Source: JBAZOJ01 sp041648755 (lineage in GTDB: Bacteria; Planctomycetota; B143-G9). From it: a stretch of 7,430 bases of DNA. A program made the translations under genes and the position numbers. The notes under the pieces are model-generated. The model saw nothing but the letters and a program-made list of their open reading frames with translations. It ran no database searches and was not told where the DNA came from. Shown one piece after another: positions 1 to 6,747 of the stretch. How positions within the stretch are numbered: position 1 is the stretch's first letter; every line of letters begins with the position of its first letter. Where the stretch lies: positions 1-7,430 of the forward strand of contig JBAZOJ010000184.1 of assembly GCA_041648755.1 (NCBI GenBank), written 5' to 3'.

Positions 1-392
1 CCGCGGACGTTCATTTCGTAAGCAGCATAGGTGACGCCGAGACATTGGAGGCAGCGCGCGACGCCATCGGAGCGGAACTTGGCGTTGCGGTCAACATGAA
101 CTTGATCCGCAACATAACAGGCTCCGGCTGTGCCCTGGACGTGCTTCCAAAAGGGGTATCAAAATGGAGTGCCTTGGAGATGCTGATCGAGAGACTGGGG
201 ATAGGAGTCTCAGAGACCGCGGCGATCGGGGATGACGAGAACGATATCGAGATGCTCCGGAAAGCCGGAGTGTCCATTGCAATGGGGAATGCACGCCCGG
301 AAGTCAGGTCGGCGGCGATGCATACCACGGAAAGTCATGAGAACGACGGAGTGTCAAAAGCGCTGAGGGACATCCTCGGCTACAGGTGTTGA
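1..392 (+). CDS. HAD-superfamily hydrolase, Cof-type (C-terminal part; 5' end outside window)
   Basis: The frame is open from base 3 to the TGA at 390-392, so the gene enters from the left; the first in-window start-like codon (TTG at 45) is internal. About 129 residues are visible. They carry the C-terminal half of the HAD catalytic core: the lysine motif KGVSK (nt 150-164), a helix, then the acidic metal-binding motif GDDENDIEM (nt 228-254), then a strand and the SIAMGNA stretch followed by a segment ending in END-GVSKAL. This order (KG-x-x-K, GD-x-x-ND-x-x-M, A-x-x-NA, NDGV) is typical of Cof/YidA-type HAD phosphatases, which hydrolyse small phosphorylated metabolites using an Asp nucleophile and Mg2+. 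The nucleophile motif and cap domain lie outside the window, so substrate and subfamily stay open; a sugar- or mannosyl-phosphate phosphatase is possible. The gene converges on the M48 peptidase gene and overlaps it by 13 bases. Confidence 0.9.
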   Translation, partial: ADVHFVSSIGDAETLEAARDAIGAELGVAVNMNLIRNITGSGCALDVLPKGVSKWSALEMLIERLGIGVSETAAIGDDENDIEMLRKAGVSIAMGNARPEVRSAAMHTTESHENDGVSKALRDILGYRC

Positions 393-1930
393 TCCACCTG
401 CATCAGCAGTACCCGACGCTTGAAAATCTCGTTGACGAGCTTTCCATACATGCCGCTATCGTCAGGCACACAGCGCCTGAGCTCCGCCTCTGCGCGATCA
501 AGCATGTTCATAGCGACATAGTGGAGTGCCAGCAGCAACCTGAGGTCGTTATCATCCACGAGAGCAAGCGCCTGCTCAAGGCAGTATGCTGTTCGTGGCT
601 CATCCCCTTTCTCCAGTCCGACAAGGGCAACTGTCTGCCATCCGGCGCATTGAGCGGATCGATAATCCGACGATGCTGACCATGCTCCGGCGACGGCCAG
701 AACAATTGTCGGCAGCACGAGCAGAGATACGAACCTCCGTTGCCCGATAACCGCCCGTTCGAGCCCTCTCTCAGTCTCTGCACACTTTTGCAGCAGGGCG
801 ACCCGGCTATCAACGCCAAAGTGGGTAAAGGACTTACGACGCTTGGACGGGGGAACAAAATTCCCAAGATAATCCAAGGCCGCCGCCATCAGGGCCGGAT
901 CCCCGATCAGCCGAGCTCCCTCCAGATCAGCTTGTCTCTCAAGACTCCGGTATGTCGGGCCGAGGAGCAGAATTATGTGAATCAGCCCAGCCCCGACAGC
1001 GCAGACCATTGCTTCGACATCGCCCCATGAGGCAGTGACTTCGTATACAAGTGTGCAAGCGGATAGGAGACCCAGCGCGCTCAGGATGAGAATAAGAAAG
1101 TGCCGAAATCTCACATGCGAGACTTCGTGGGCGAACACCGCCCGGATAGCCGGAAGTTGAACATCCCGGAGTATCGCATCGGAAATGAGCACATACCGGA
1201 ACGGCATGGCGATGCCGGTTACAAGGGCGTTGTGAAAAGAGAATCCGGTGAACCACACCAAGATGCGGCGCACCTTGACGCCAGCCTTCCCTGCGATGTC
1301 GCGCAGAGCCGTCAGGAGCACTTCGTCCTCGACAGGTCCGGTTCTCCAGACATGGACCATCAGGAGTGGCAGCAGAAAGATCATCGCAGCGGTACCGAGA
1401 GCAAGAGCGAGCAAGGAAGCACCAGGTATGGAGGCGGCGACAATGAGGAGTGGCAGAGGCAAATGCGTCAGTGCTTCAGTGAAGACCCCAGCCCCTAACA
1501 CTATCACAACAGGCAGACTATAGGTCCTGATTGCGTTTCCCATAGCAGGATCGCCGCGAGACCCGGACCGGAAAGCAACGGCGGAGAAGGAGGCGGCCCA
1601 TAGCGGGACAAAGCAAACGAACCCCATGATCGAAGGCAGGCCCCAAGGCCGTGAAGGCAATCCAAGGATCATGTCCAATCTCGTGGCAAGACCCCAAAAT
1701 TGATTGAACGAGACGGCCACAGCGAGCGCGACAAGGAATAATGCCTCAAAGCGCCAGCGACTCCGATGTCCCAAATCCCCACGGGCAAGGACAAACGAAA
1801 AGGCCGCGATGCAAAGCACCGCGGCCATGTATGCTGCAAAAGCTTTAGAATTGCCCCAAGGGGTCTCTGCCCCCTCGAAGACCTGAAGGATGGCTGCCGC
1901 CAGAATCGGCCTGAGAAAATCCAGCAGCAC
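380..1930 (-). CDS. Membrane-embedded M48 family zinc metallopeptidase with TPR-like C-terminus
   Basis: A 516-residue polytopic membrane protein with an M48 (Ste24/HtpX-like) catalytic core. Hydrophobic segments lie at about 33-50, 64-82, 100-120, 138-157 and 161-193, before the catalytic domain. The zinc motif HEVSH is at 268-272 and the distal ligand motif ERQAD at 331-335, with E331 as the likely third ligand. Two more hydrophobic segments (277-296, 306-325) fall between them, as in other M48 enzymes. The upstream stretch with NALVTG and RYVLISDAIL (234-254) also fits the family. Another hydrophobic segment (402-418) is followed by a helical tail (about 440-510) resembling one or two TPR units. 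Known M48 members cleave misfolded or processed membrane proteins. The start is a GTG at 1930; an in-frame TAG at 1943-1945 rules out a longer form. No clear Shine-Dalgarno is visible, so translation may depend on the upstream gene, which ends 21 bases earlier. The five-segment N-terminal membrane region is longer than in HtpX. Substrate unknown. Confidence 0.9.
   Translation of the reverse strand: MLLDFLRPILAAAILQVFEGAETPWGNSKAFAAYMAAVLCIAAFSFVLARGDLGHRSRWRFEALFLVALAVAVSFNQFWGLATRLDMILGLPSRPWGLPSIMGFVCFVPLWAASFSAVAFRSGSRGDPAMGNAIRTYSLPVVIVLGAGVFTEALTHLPLPLLIVAASIPGASLLALALGTAAMIFLLPLLMVHVWRTGPVEDEVLLTALRDIAGKAGVKVRRILVWFTGFSFHNALVTGIAMPFRYVLISDAILRDVQLPAIRAVFAHEVSHVRFRHFLILILSALGLLSACTLVYEVTASWGDVEAMVCAVGAGLIHIILLLGPTYRSLERQADLEGARLIGDPALMAAALDYLGNFVPPSKRRKSFTHFGVDSRVALLQKCAETERGLERAVIGQRRFVSLLVLPTIVLAVAGAWSASSDYRSAQCAGWQTVALVGLEKGDEPRTAYCLEQALALVDDNDLRLLLALHYVAMNMLDRAEAELRRCVPDDSGMYGKLVNEIFKRRVLLMQVDQHL
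383..400. repeat. Perfect inverted repeat over the convergent gene ends
   Basis: CAGGTG (383-388) and CACCTG (395-400) form a 6-bp perfect stem around a 6-base loop, TTGATC. The element contains the last codons of the HAD gene, with its TGA in the loop, and the last six codons of the M48 gene, directly before that gene's TAG (380-382). There is no T-tract on either side, so it is not a classical rho-independent terminator. It may slow polymerase or protect the 3' ends of both transcripts, or be chance. Confidence 0.4.
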
Positions 1931-1951
1931 GGGTCGACTTGTCTACTGACC

Positions 1952-3340
1952 CTACGGGATCAGAATCTTTTTGTACAAGGGACGGTTGTATCCATCGGGC
2001 AGACAGACCAGAAATTCGACGGTCTTTCCGGACATCGTCGACAGCGACCCTACGGCAGTCTTGAACGACTGAATATCGGGTGTGTTGACATTGTTGACCT
2101 TGACGATCAAGGCGCCCTCCTGGAAACCAAACGTCTTCAGTACTCCGTCCTCAATCTTGGTGATGTAGACTCCGGTGAACCTGTCCAGGATGTAGGACCG
2201 AATCTTCAGATCCCAACTGAACGGCGCAACTTCTGCCTTGAGGAACGGATCCGAATAGCGTTCGGTTTCGGAAAGAATTTGCGGCCGGCGCTCGCCCTTC
2301 AGGGTCTTGGTTTTCAGTTCCCAGCCAACGTCTTCAGCCTGGGCATTGAACCTGTAGAATGACACGCTGATGTCCGAACCCTCCAACAGGGAGGCAAAGA
2401 TCAACTCCAGATCCGAGTTGTCGCCAATGGCGCGGATCCCGTTGACTTCCGTGATGACATCCATGACTCTGAACTTGCTTTTCTCGGCGGGCGAGTCCAG
2501 AAGAACCGCGGAGACAACGGCGCCATAGTCCACGCTGGGCTTCTCGCCCTTGATCACGCTCTTAACAGACTTTCCGAATGGCGATGTCAATGCACCGAAC
2601 CAGCAGGGCTTCTCAGAAGGCTTCAACTCCTGCTTGACCTCGGTTTTCTTAGATGCCATATCAGATATGGCGGAAGACAGGAAGTCGTGGGAACACACGT
2701 AAGTGACCACATCGTTGACAACTGTGAGTGAAACCAGCATGCCAACAAGCGAACCATCGGCCTTATAGACAAGGCCGCTGGTGGAGCCACTGAAGGCCGA
2801 AGATGCGACATCCGCATCCGTGATGATCTCCTGCCCCTTCTTGCCGGATCCAACGGAAGAAGCAACAAGAATGCGGATAGCGGGGGCGTAGTTGAATGCT
2901 TGAGGAAGGCAGTAGACCAGGTAGAGTTCGTCGCCTGCCTGAACAGACGGAGTCGCTGCGAGCTTCACAGAGACCGCGTCGGCCACTGGCTCGGCCAGAC
3001 GAAGAATGGACATTTTCCTTGCGCTGTCGAACGTCTCCAACCTGGCAACCTTGACGCCACCAGGGAGATAAACGCTGTAGCGGGGGTTGTCAACACCGTC
3101 TGAGTAGAGCTGATTGTGAACAAGCAGGAAAGTCCCTGTTTTGCCGTCCCAATCGATGAATGTGCCAAGCCCGAATCCGCTTGCCTGTTCCCCGCCCGCT
3201 TCCCGGACACAGGAAATGCCAACAACAGTCTTCGAACAAGCGCTTAAAATCAGAGCCGACGCTGGCTTGTCTTCGCCGCTGGATACGGCCGTAACGGCGA
3301 GGCACAAGACAACGAAAAGAGCCGGTAGTATTCTGTGCAT
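1952..3340 (-). CDS. Exported HtrA/Deg-like protein, degenerate trypsin-like domain plus two PDZ-like domains (probable pseudoprotease B)
   Basis: 462 residues. An N-terminal signal peptide (hydrophobic 4-19, likely cleavage near 20-22) implies Sec export; there is no lipobox. Residues about 35-225 look like the double beta-barrel of HtrA/Deg proteases. In a by-eye alignment the catalytic His position is Q77 (in LLVHNQLY), the Asp position is K109 (in ARKMSIL), and the nucleophile region reads SGSTSG (184-189) instead of GNSGGP, keeping a serine (S186) but not the flanking glycines. It is therefore probably inactive as a serine protease. PDZ-like domains cover about 247-345 (DVITEVNG at 294-301) and 375-460 (GALIVKVNN at 409-417). 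Cysteines at 35 and 44 could form a disulfide. It is a diverged paralogue of the preceding gene, sharing the CWFGA motif (246-250) between barrel and PDZ1. An SD within AAGGGGAG overlaps the upstream stop. Inferred role: envelope binding or adaptor protein for the M48 peptidase downstream. Confidence 0.82.
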   Translation of the reverse strand: MHRILPALFVVLCLAVTAVSSGEDKPASALILSACSKTVVGISCVREAGGEQASGFGLGTFIDWDGKTGTFLLVHNQLYSDGVDNPRYSVYLPGGVKVARLETFDSARKMSILRLAEPVADAVSVKLAATPSVQAGDELYLVYCLPQAFNYAPAIRILVASSVGSGKKGQEIITDADVASSAFSGSTSGLVYKADGSLVGMLVSLTVVNDVVTYVCSHDFLSSAISDMASKKTEVKQELKPSEKPCWFGALTSPFGKSVKSVIKGEKPSVDYGAVVSAVLLDSPAEKSKFRVMDVITEVNGIRAIGDNSDLELIFASLLEGSDISVSFYRFNAQAEDVGWELKTKTLKGERRPQILSETERYSDPFLKAEVAPFSWDLKIRSYILDRFTGVYITKIEDGVLKTFGFQEGALIVKVNNVNTPDIQSFKTAVGSLSTMSGKTVEFLVCLPDGYNRPLYKKILIP

Positions 3341-3344
3341 GGGG

Positions 3345-3352
3345 CTCCCCTT
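3345..3352 (-). promoter_or_regulatory. Ribosome binding site overlapping the upstream stop codon
   Basis: AAGGGGAG read on the minus strand lies 4 bases before the ATG at 3340. Its first two bases belong to the TAA stop (3351-3353) of the preceding gene. This supports the chosen start and suggests the two paralogues are translated in a coupled way. The GGGG-AG-CCCC palindrome (3341-3350) could partly mask it. Confidence 0.6.
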
Positions 3353-4763
3353 AGTCCTCGAAGTTAACCTTCACGAAACAAGTGTTCAGGCAGCCGTTCT
3401 CGTCGGCATTGTTGTATCGGACGAAAATGGTCATGGACTTCGCCTTGGCCTTCCGCGCGTCTTCCACGGCCTTCTTGAAGTCATCGGCACTGGCAACACT
3501 CTTACCGTCCACTTCAGTTATAAGAAGCCCGGCGGTGTAGCTATAGTTGATGCCAAGCTGCCTAAGCACCGCTGCGCCAAAGGTCTTTCTCTGGTCCATC
3601 GAAAATACCAGGACGCCGGAAACACTCTTCGAATCCACACTCAGGCCGAGTAACACCCTGGCATAGGTCGTAAGATCGCGAACTTCAACTCCAAGCTTGT
3701 CATCGGCGTACTTCGGGGCCTCTTCCGTGGTCTTCGGGCTCTCTGTCAGCAGTGCGGAGACTTCGAGACGTTCTCCAGCACGGAACACTCCAAGCTTGGC
3801 CGTCTCATTGGGCTTGAAGTTCCGCGAGAAGAACTGCTCAAGGTTCTCAGCGTCAGGTCCGGCAAGAGGCAATCCGTTGATTGACGTAATGACGTCAAAT
3901 GTCTTGAGCCCGGCAGTATCAGCGGGTGAGCCCTTGATCACATCCTCGACGAGCGAGCCCTGCAAGTCAGAGGGCATCTTGAGCTTTTCGACCCAGGCGG
4001 GAGAGAGGGCAGAAGTGAATGCTCCGAACCAGCACCGTCTCATTGACGTATCGCGCGGGTCGATTGCAGTGGAGATGGCCTCTCTGACCGAAGCTGCAGT
4101 GCGAAGGACAAGAGTATCAGTATCATCGGCTCTGAGAACATTCAGGAAACCGATGACCTTGCCATCGGCCGTGATAACAAGACCGCCAAGGAACGTCGGG
4201 TTGTGCATATTCAAAGCGAGATTGGCCGTGTACAGAGTTGAGTTCTGGAGCGAAACGACGGAAGTAAGGAGGAATGGCGAGATACAGGGGATATGGTTGG
4301 CATCGGCGGGAAGAACCCCGATGGCGTAGTACTTTGTGCCCAATGCGGGCTCGATGTTCTCGGAGAAGCTGACGGAAAGGTCATTGGTGTTGATGCTGGT
4401 TGACATGACAGCGATATTGTAGCGCTGGTTGATTGCCTTGATTTCGGCGCGGGCACGCAGTTTTCCGCTGGCGATGCGATAGGTGGCCTTCTCCAGGGGA
4501 TTCTCGGGCAGCGCTGAATAAGACACCAACACGGTGCTATCAGGTCGGAATACACCGGGCGTCCATACTGTCGTGAACTCCTCGTCGCCGTTTGCGTTGG
4601 TTGTCGAGGTGGTTATCGACACTCCGCACATTTTGGCGGAATACTTGTTGAGCAGGTTGCTGCAAAGCGCAGCATCACTGTCTGCGTTCTCAGCGAATGT
4701 TGCCAGAGGCAATATCGCCACAAAGGCGCAGAAAGCAATGAGCGATGCGAGTGCTTTTCTCAT
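3351..4763 (-). CDS. Exported HtrA/Deg-like protein lacking the catalytic triad, with two PDZ-like domains (probable pseudoprotease A)
   Basis: 470 residues with a clear signal peptide: MRK, a hydrophobic core (4-21), and a likely cleavage after TFA (residue 24). The region 35-230 follows the trypsin-like fold of HtrA/Deg proteins, but by eye all three catalytic positions are replaced. The His position is S83 (in TVLVSYSAL), the Asp position is N116 (in QRYNIAVM), and the Ser position is F191 (in NPTFLGGL, where active proteins have GNSGGP). The structural ADGKVIGF strand after the nucleophile loop is kept. PDZ1 spans about 245-340 (GSPADTAGL at 278-286, DVITSINGLPL at 290-300) and PDZ2 about 375-455 (GLLITEVDGK at 412-421). 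Cysteines at 34 and 46 may pair. The ATG at 4763 has an SD, AAGGGG (4770-4775), 6 bases upstream. It is the first gene after the promoter at 4806-4833. The next gene, a paralogue, starts 10 bases after its stop. It is predicted to bind peptides or proteins rather than cut them; substrate unknown. Confidence 0.83.
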   Translation of the reverse strand: MRKALASLIAFCAFVAILPLATFAENADSDAALCSNLLNKYSAKMCGVSITTSTTNANGDEEFTTVWTPGVFRPDSTVLVSYSALPENPLEKATYRIASGKLRARAEIKAINQRYNIAVMSTSINTNDLSVSFSENIEPALGTKYYAIGVLPADANHIPCISPFLLTSVVSLQNSTLYTANLALNMHNPTFLGGLVITADGKVIGFLNVLRADDTDTLVLRTAASVREAISTAIDPRDTSMRRCWFGAFTSALSPAWVEKLKMPSDLQGSLVEDVIKGSPADTAGLKTFDVITSINGLPLAGPDAENLEQFFSRNFKPNETAKLGVFRAGERLEVSALLTESPKTTEEAPKYADDKLGVEVRDLTTYARVLLGLSVDSKSVSGVLVFSMDQRKTFGAAVLRQLGINYSYTAGLLITEVDGKSVASADDFKKAVEDARKAKAKSMTIFVRYNNADENGCLNTCFVKVNFED

Positions 4764-4805
4764 CAGTCACCCCTTGGAGGTAATGCCGCAATCATCCACT
4801 CAGGA

Positions 4806-4833
4806 ATAGTACAGAATGCTCCCGTGGGGTCAA
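4806..4833 (-). promoter_or_regulatory. Predicted sigma70-type promoter for the pseudoprotease-M48 unit
   Basis: On the minus strand, TTGACC (4833-4828) resembles a -35 box with 5 of 6 consensus matches. It is separated by 16 bases from TACTAT (4811-4806), a -10-like box with 4 of 6 matches. Transcription would start near 4799 and give a leader of roughly 36 bases before the ATG at 4763. It lies in the only real intergenic gap of the window (4764-4846), just past the aminotransferase stop, where a separate promoter would be expected. I see no rho-independent terminator between that stop and the promoter, so read-through from the upstream genes is also possible. Confidence 0.5.
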
Positions 4834-4846
4834 GAAAAATCGTGCC

Positions 4847-5935
4847 CTACAGCAGCTTTGCGATTGTGTCGAGCCCTTCCCGCAACTCGCCTTCGCCTTT
4901 GAAGAATCCGAGCCTCAGCGTGCCGGGTAGCCCAAAGAAACATCCTGGCGCCAGGAAAAGACCTTTATCATCAAGAGCCCGGCGAGCGAACTCCAGGTCG
5001 GACACTCCTTTGGGAAGCTTGATCAGGCCAATTGGCGCCAAATCCGGAGCAAAGAACTCCAGCCCCGTCTTCGCCGCCCATTCAATGGTAATCTCCTTGT
5101 TACGGGCGACAGAAAGCCTGTCCTCCTCAACAAGAGAATCCAGATGATCCCACAGGTGCGAGGCGATCATCATTGAGGGAGTGGAGTTATGCACGGCCAT
5201 CAAGTACCACATCTGCCTGCACTTCTCCACAAGATCCGGCTTCCCGGCAATCCATCCCACGCGCAGATTTCCGAGCCCGAACACCTTGGTGACACTGGCG
5301 GTGACAACGTACCTGTCCCCGAAGTTCAGCACCGTGTTCTTTCTCCATTCCGGATGGAATTCCAGGTACACCTCATCCACGATTCCCAGGCAGTCGTATT
5401 TCACGAGGAGCTTGTGCAGTTTGACAAAGAAGTCCCCATCAAGGAAAGTACCGCTCGGATTGTGGTGGTTGGTCAGGAAAAGAGCTCTGACGTTTCCAGC
5501 GGCAAGCAGAGACTCCACTGCGCACAGGCAGGGAACAAATGAAGCCTGCGGGAGCCTGTCCAGCCGGACGACGGTTCGCTCCGCAGCAAGAATCATGAAG
5601 TAGACGGGGTCATAGATTGGCGCCTCGACCGCGACAGTGCTACCTGGAGGCGCCAGCGCGTGAATGGCCACTGCGTTCGCTCCGCTGGTGCCCGGAAGAA
5701 CCATCGCGTCAATCTTGTCAGGCATTCCATATCGCGACACAATCTGCTTTACGAGAACGCTCTCTGCGCCACCTGTGTGCTCATTGTATAGCGGCTTTCC
5801 TGCAACAAAAGGCTCAAGATCCGCCCAAGTACGCTCGGGCCTGCCGGAGGAACCCAGCCCGATTCGGGCTTTCTTGTGGTTGATGATGTAGTAGTTCATG
5901 TAGGACGAAGGCACAAAGTGCATTTCATCTGACAT
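4847..5935 (-). CDS. PLP-dependent aminotransferase, class I/II (fold type I)
   Basis: 362 residues from the ATG at 5935. An open frame reaches back to 6091, but the upstream part reads through the surE coding region, and a good SD (AAAGGA) precedes 5935. Aspartate-aminotransferase-like landmarks appear in order with normal spacing: GTSGANA (82-88, cofactor phosphate region), HNPSG (158-162), VDEVY (186-190; D187 to the pyridine nitrogen, Y190 to the PLP oxygen), K217 in SVTKVFGLGNLRVGW as the Schiff-base lysine, R225 eight residues later, and R341 in LRLGF as the likely substrate-carboxylate arginine. The enzyme should be cytosolic and transfer amino groups between an amino acid and a 2-oxo acid. 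The sequence alone does not distinguish an aspartate/alanine-type enzyme from a histidinol-phosphate-like or other specialised one. At 362 residues it is slightly shorter than classical aspartate aminotransferase, with a short N-terminus. Its start overlaps the end of surE by 11 bases, so the two are probably co-translated. Confidence 0.9.
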   Translation of the reverse strand: MSDEMHFVPSSYMNYYIINHKKARIGLGSSGRPERTWADLEPFVAGKPLYNEHTGGAESVLVKQIVSRYGMPDKIDAMVLPGTSGANAVAIHALAPPGSTVAVEAPIYDPVYFMILAAERTVVRLDRLPQASFVPCLCAVESLLAAGNVRALFLTNHHNPSGTFLDGDFFVKLHKLLVKYDCLGIVDEVYLEFHPEWRKNTVLNFGDRYVVTASVTKVFGLGNLRVGWIAGKPDLVEKCRQMWYLMAVHNSTPSMMIASHLWDHLDSLVEEDRLSVARNKEITIEWAAKTGLEFFAPDLAPIGLIKLPKGVSDLEFARRALDDKGLFLAPGCFFGLPGTLRLGFFKGEGELREGLDTIAKLL

Positions 5936-6746
5936 CTGCGTTTCCTTTGCTGGAGTCGGCCTTGGGAAAGGATGCCGACAGAACCGGGAATTCACGGTTG
6001 ATTCTCTCGCTGAGATCCGCAATGTGGGGTCTCGCGTCGTCAGGAAAGACGTCGAATGTATTTCGGATGATGGAGATGGCGGCGCACCCATGCGACACGA
6101 CCGACGCGTCGGTATCCGGAAGGGAATCCCGCATCTCGGGCTCCCCTTTCAGCCAGCATTGCCCCCTGCCCTTGCTGTCATCGTGCTCGTGCCAGTACCT
6201 GAAAGCCGACACGCCCTGTCTGGCAATCACAATCGGCGGATTCTCTTCTGCAGGCACATTGACGCTCAACAGGAACCTGCCAGCCCCAGACCAGGACACG
6301 GCAATGCGCATCAAAGAGGGAAGGAAACGTGCAGCCGTTGACGAAGAGACTTCGAATGGCCTTTTGAGAGAGACCGCGAGCGCAGGCATGTTCCAGAAGA
6401 GAGCCTCCATAGCGGACGCGATCGTTCCGGAATAAAGGACATCCTGGCCGACATTGATGCCCATGTTGAACCCACTGACAACAAGATCCGGAGGCCAAGG
6501 CACAAGAGACCTAAGCCCCAGTTTTGCGGCATCAACCGGGGTGCCATCGCAGGAATACGCGCCCTCGCATCCGGCAATTTCGACGTGTCGGTATGAAAGG
6601 GGCCTTCGCAGCGTCAAGGCAGCGGAAACCGCGCTCTGTTGCTCGCTTGGCACCACTACAAACACAGAATGGCCTTGAAGGGCGGCTATGCATGTCGCCA
6701 AGCCGTCAGCTTCAAGGCCATCGTCGTTCGTTACAAAAACCCTCAT
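5925..6746 (-). CDS. surE: 5'/3'-nucleotidase SurE
   Basis: 273 residues, a usual length for SurE. The N-terminus carries the metal-binding NDDG (7-10) after a short strand. It is followed by VVVPSEQQSAVS (30-41), equivalent to the A-P-x-x-x-Q-S-G-x-S region with S38 a likely metal ligand. Then come CDGTPVDAAKLGL (66-78) and LVVSGFNMGINVGQDV (88-103), with N94 as the next ligand, and YSGTIASAMEA (105-115). SurE is a cytosolic phosphatase that removes phosphate from nucleoside 5'- and 3'-monophosphates and, in some species, acts on short polyphosphate. It is often linked to stationary-phase or stress survival. The ATG at 6746 is one base after the glnA TGA (6748-6750), and no SD is visible, so translation probably relies on re-initiation by ribosomes finishing glnA. 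The 3' end runs 11 bases into the aminotransferase gene. The last 15 or so residues look non-conserved. Confidence 0.95.
   Translation of the reverse strand: MRVFVTNDDGLEADGLATCIAALQGHSVFVVVPSEQQSAVSAALTLRRPLSYRHVEIAGCEGAYSCDGTPVDAAKLGLRSLVPWPPDLVVSGFNMGINVGQDVLYSGTIASAMEALFWNMPALAVSLKRPFEVSSSTAARFLPSLMRIAVSWSGAGRFLLSVNVPAEENPPIVIARQGVSAFRYWHEHDDSKGRGQCWLKGEPEMRDSLPDTDASVVSHGCAAISIIRNTFDVFPDDARPHIADLSERINREFPVLSASFPKADSSKGNADVR
5943..5948 (-). promoter_or_regulatory. Ribosome binding site that fixes the aminotransferase start
   Basis: AAAGGA on the minus strand, 7 bases before the ATG at 5935 and inside the 3' end of surE. It supports the start at 5935 over the 52-codon longer reading, and over the second ATG at 5923. 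Confidence 0.65.
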
Positions 6747-6747
6747 C

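Noticed and set aside
1766..2362. 198-codon plus-strand open frame
   Set aside because: Spans the antisense of two real genes and their junction; no recognisable motif and no good start context.
3341..3350. GGGGCTCCCC palindrome between the two pseudoprotease genes as a terminator
   Set aside because: Only 4 bp per arm with a 2-base centre, too short to form a hairpin, and no T-tract; it is better explained as part of the ribosome binding region.
3697..4329. 210-codon plus-strand open frame
   Set aside because: Lies wholly antisense to pseudoprotease A, which has a signal peptide, SD and domain matches. The antisense translation is serine/arginine-rich and matches no family I recognise.
4834..4846. 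Run of T residues after the aminotransferase stop (minus strand) as a rho-independent terminator
   Set aside because: Five T's are present, but no GC-rich stem precedes them; the promoter-like boxes next to it are the stronger signal.
5936..6091. N-terminal extension of the aminotransferase to 6091
   Set aside because: It reads surE in another frame, has no aminotransferase-like sequence, and a good SD sits before the ATG at 5935.
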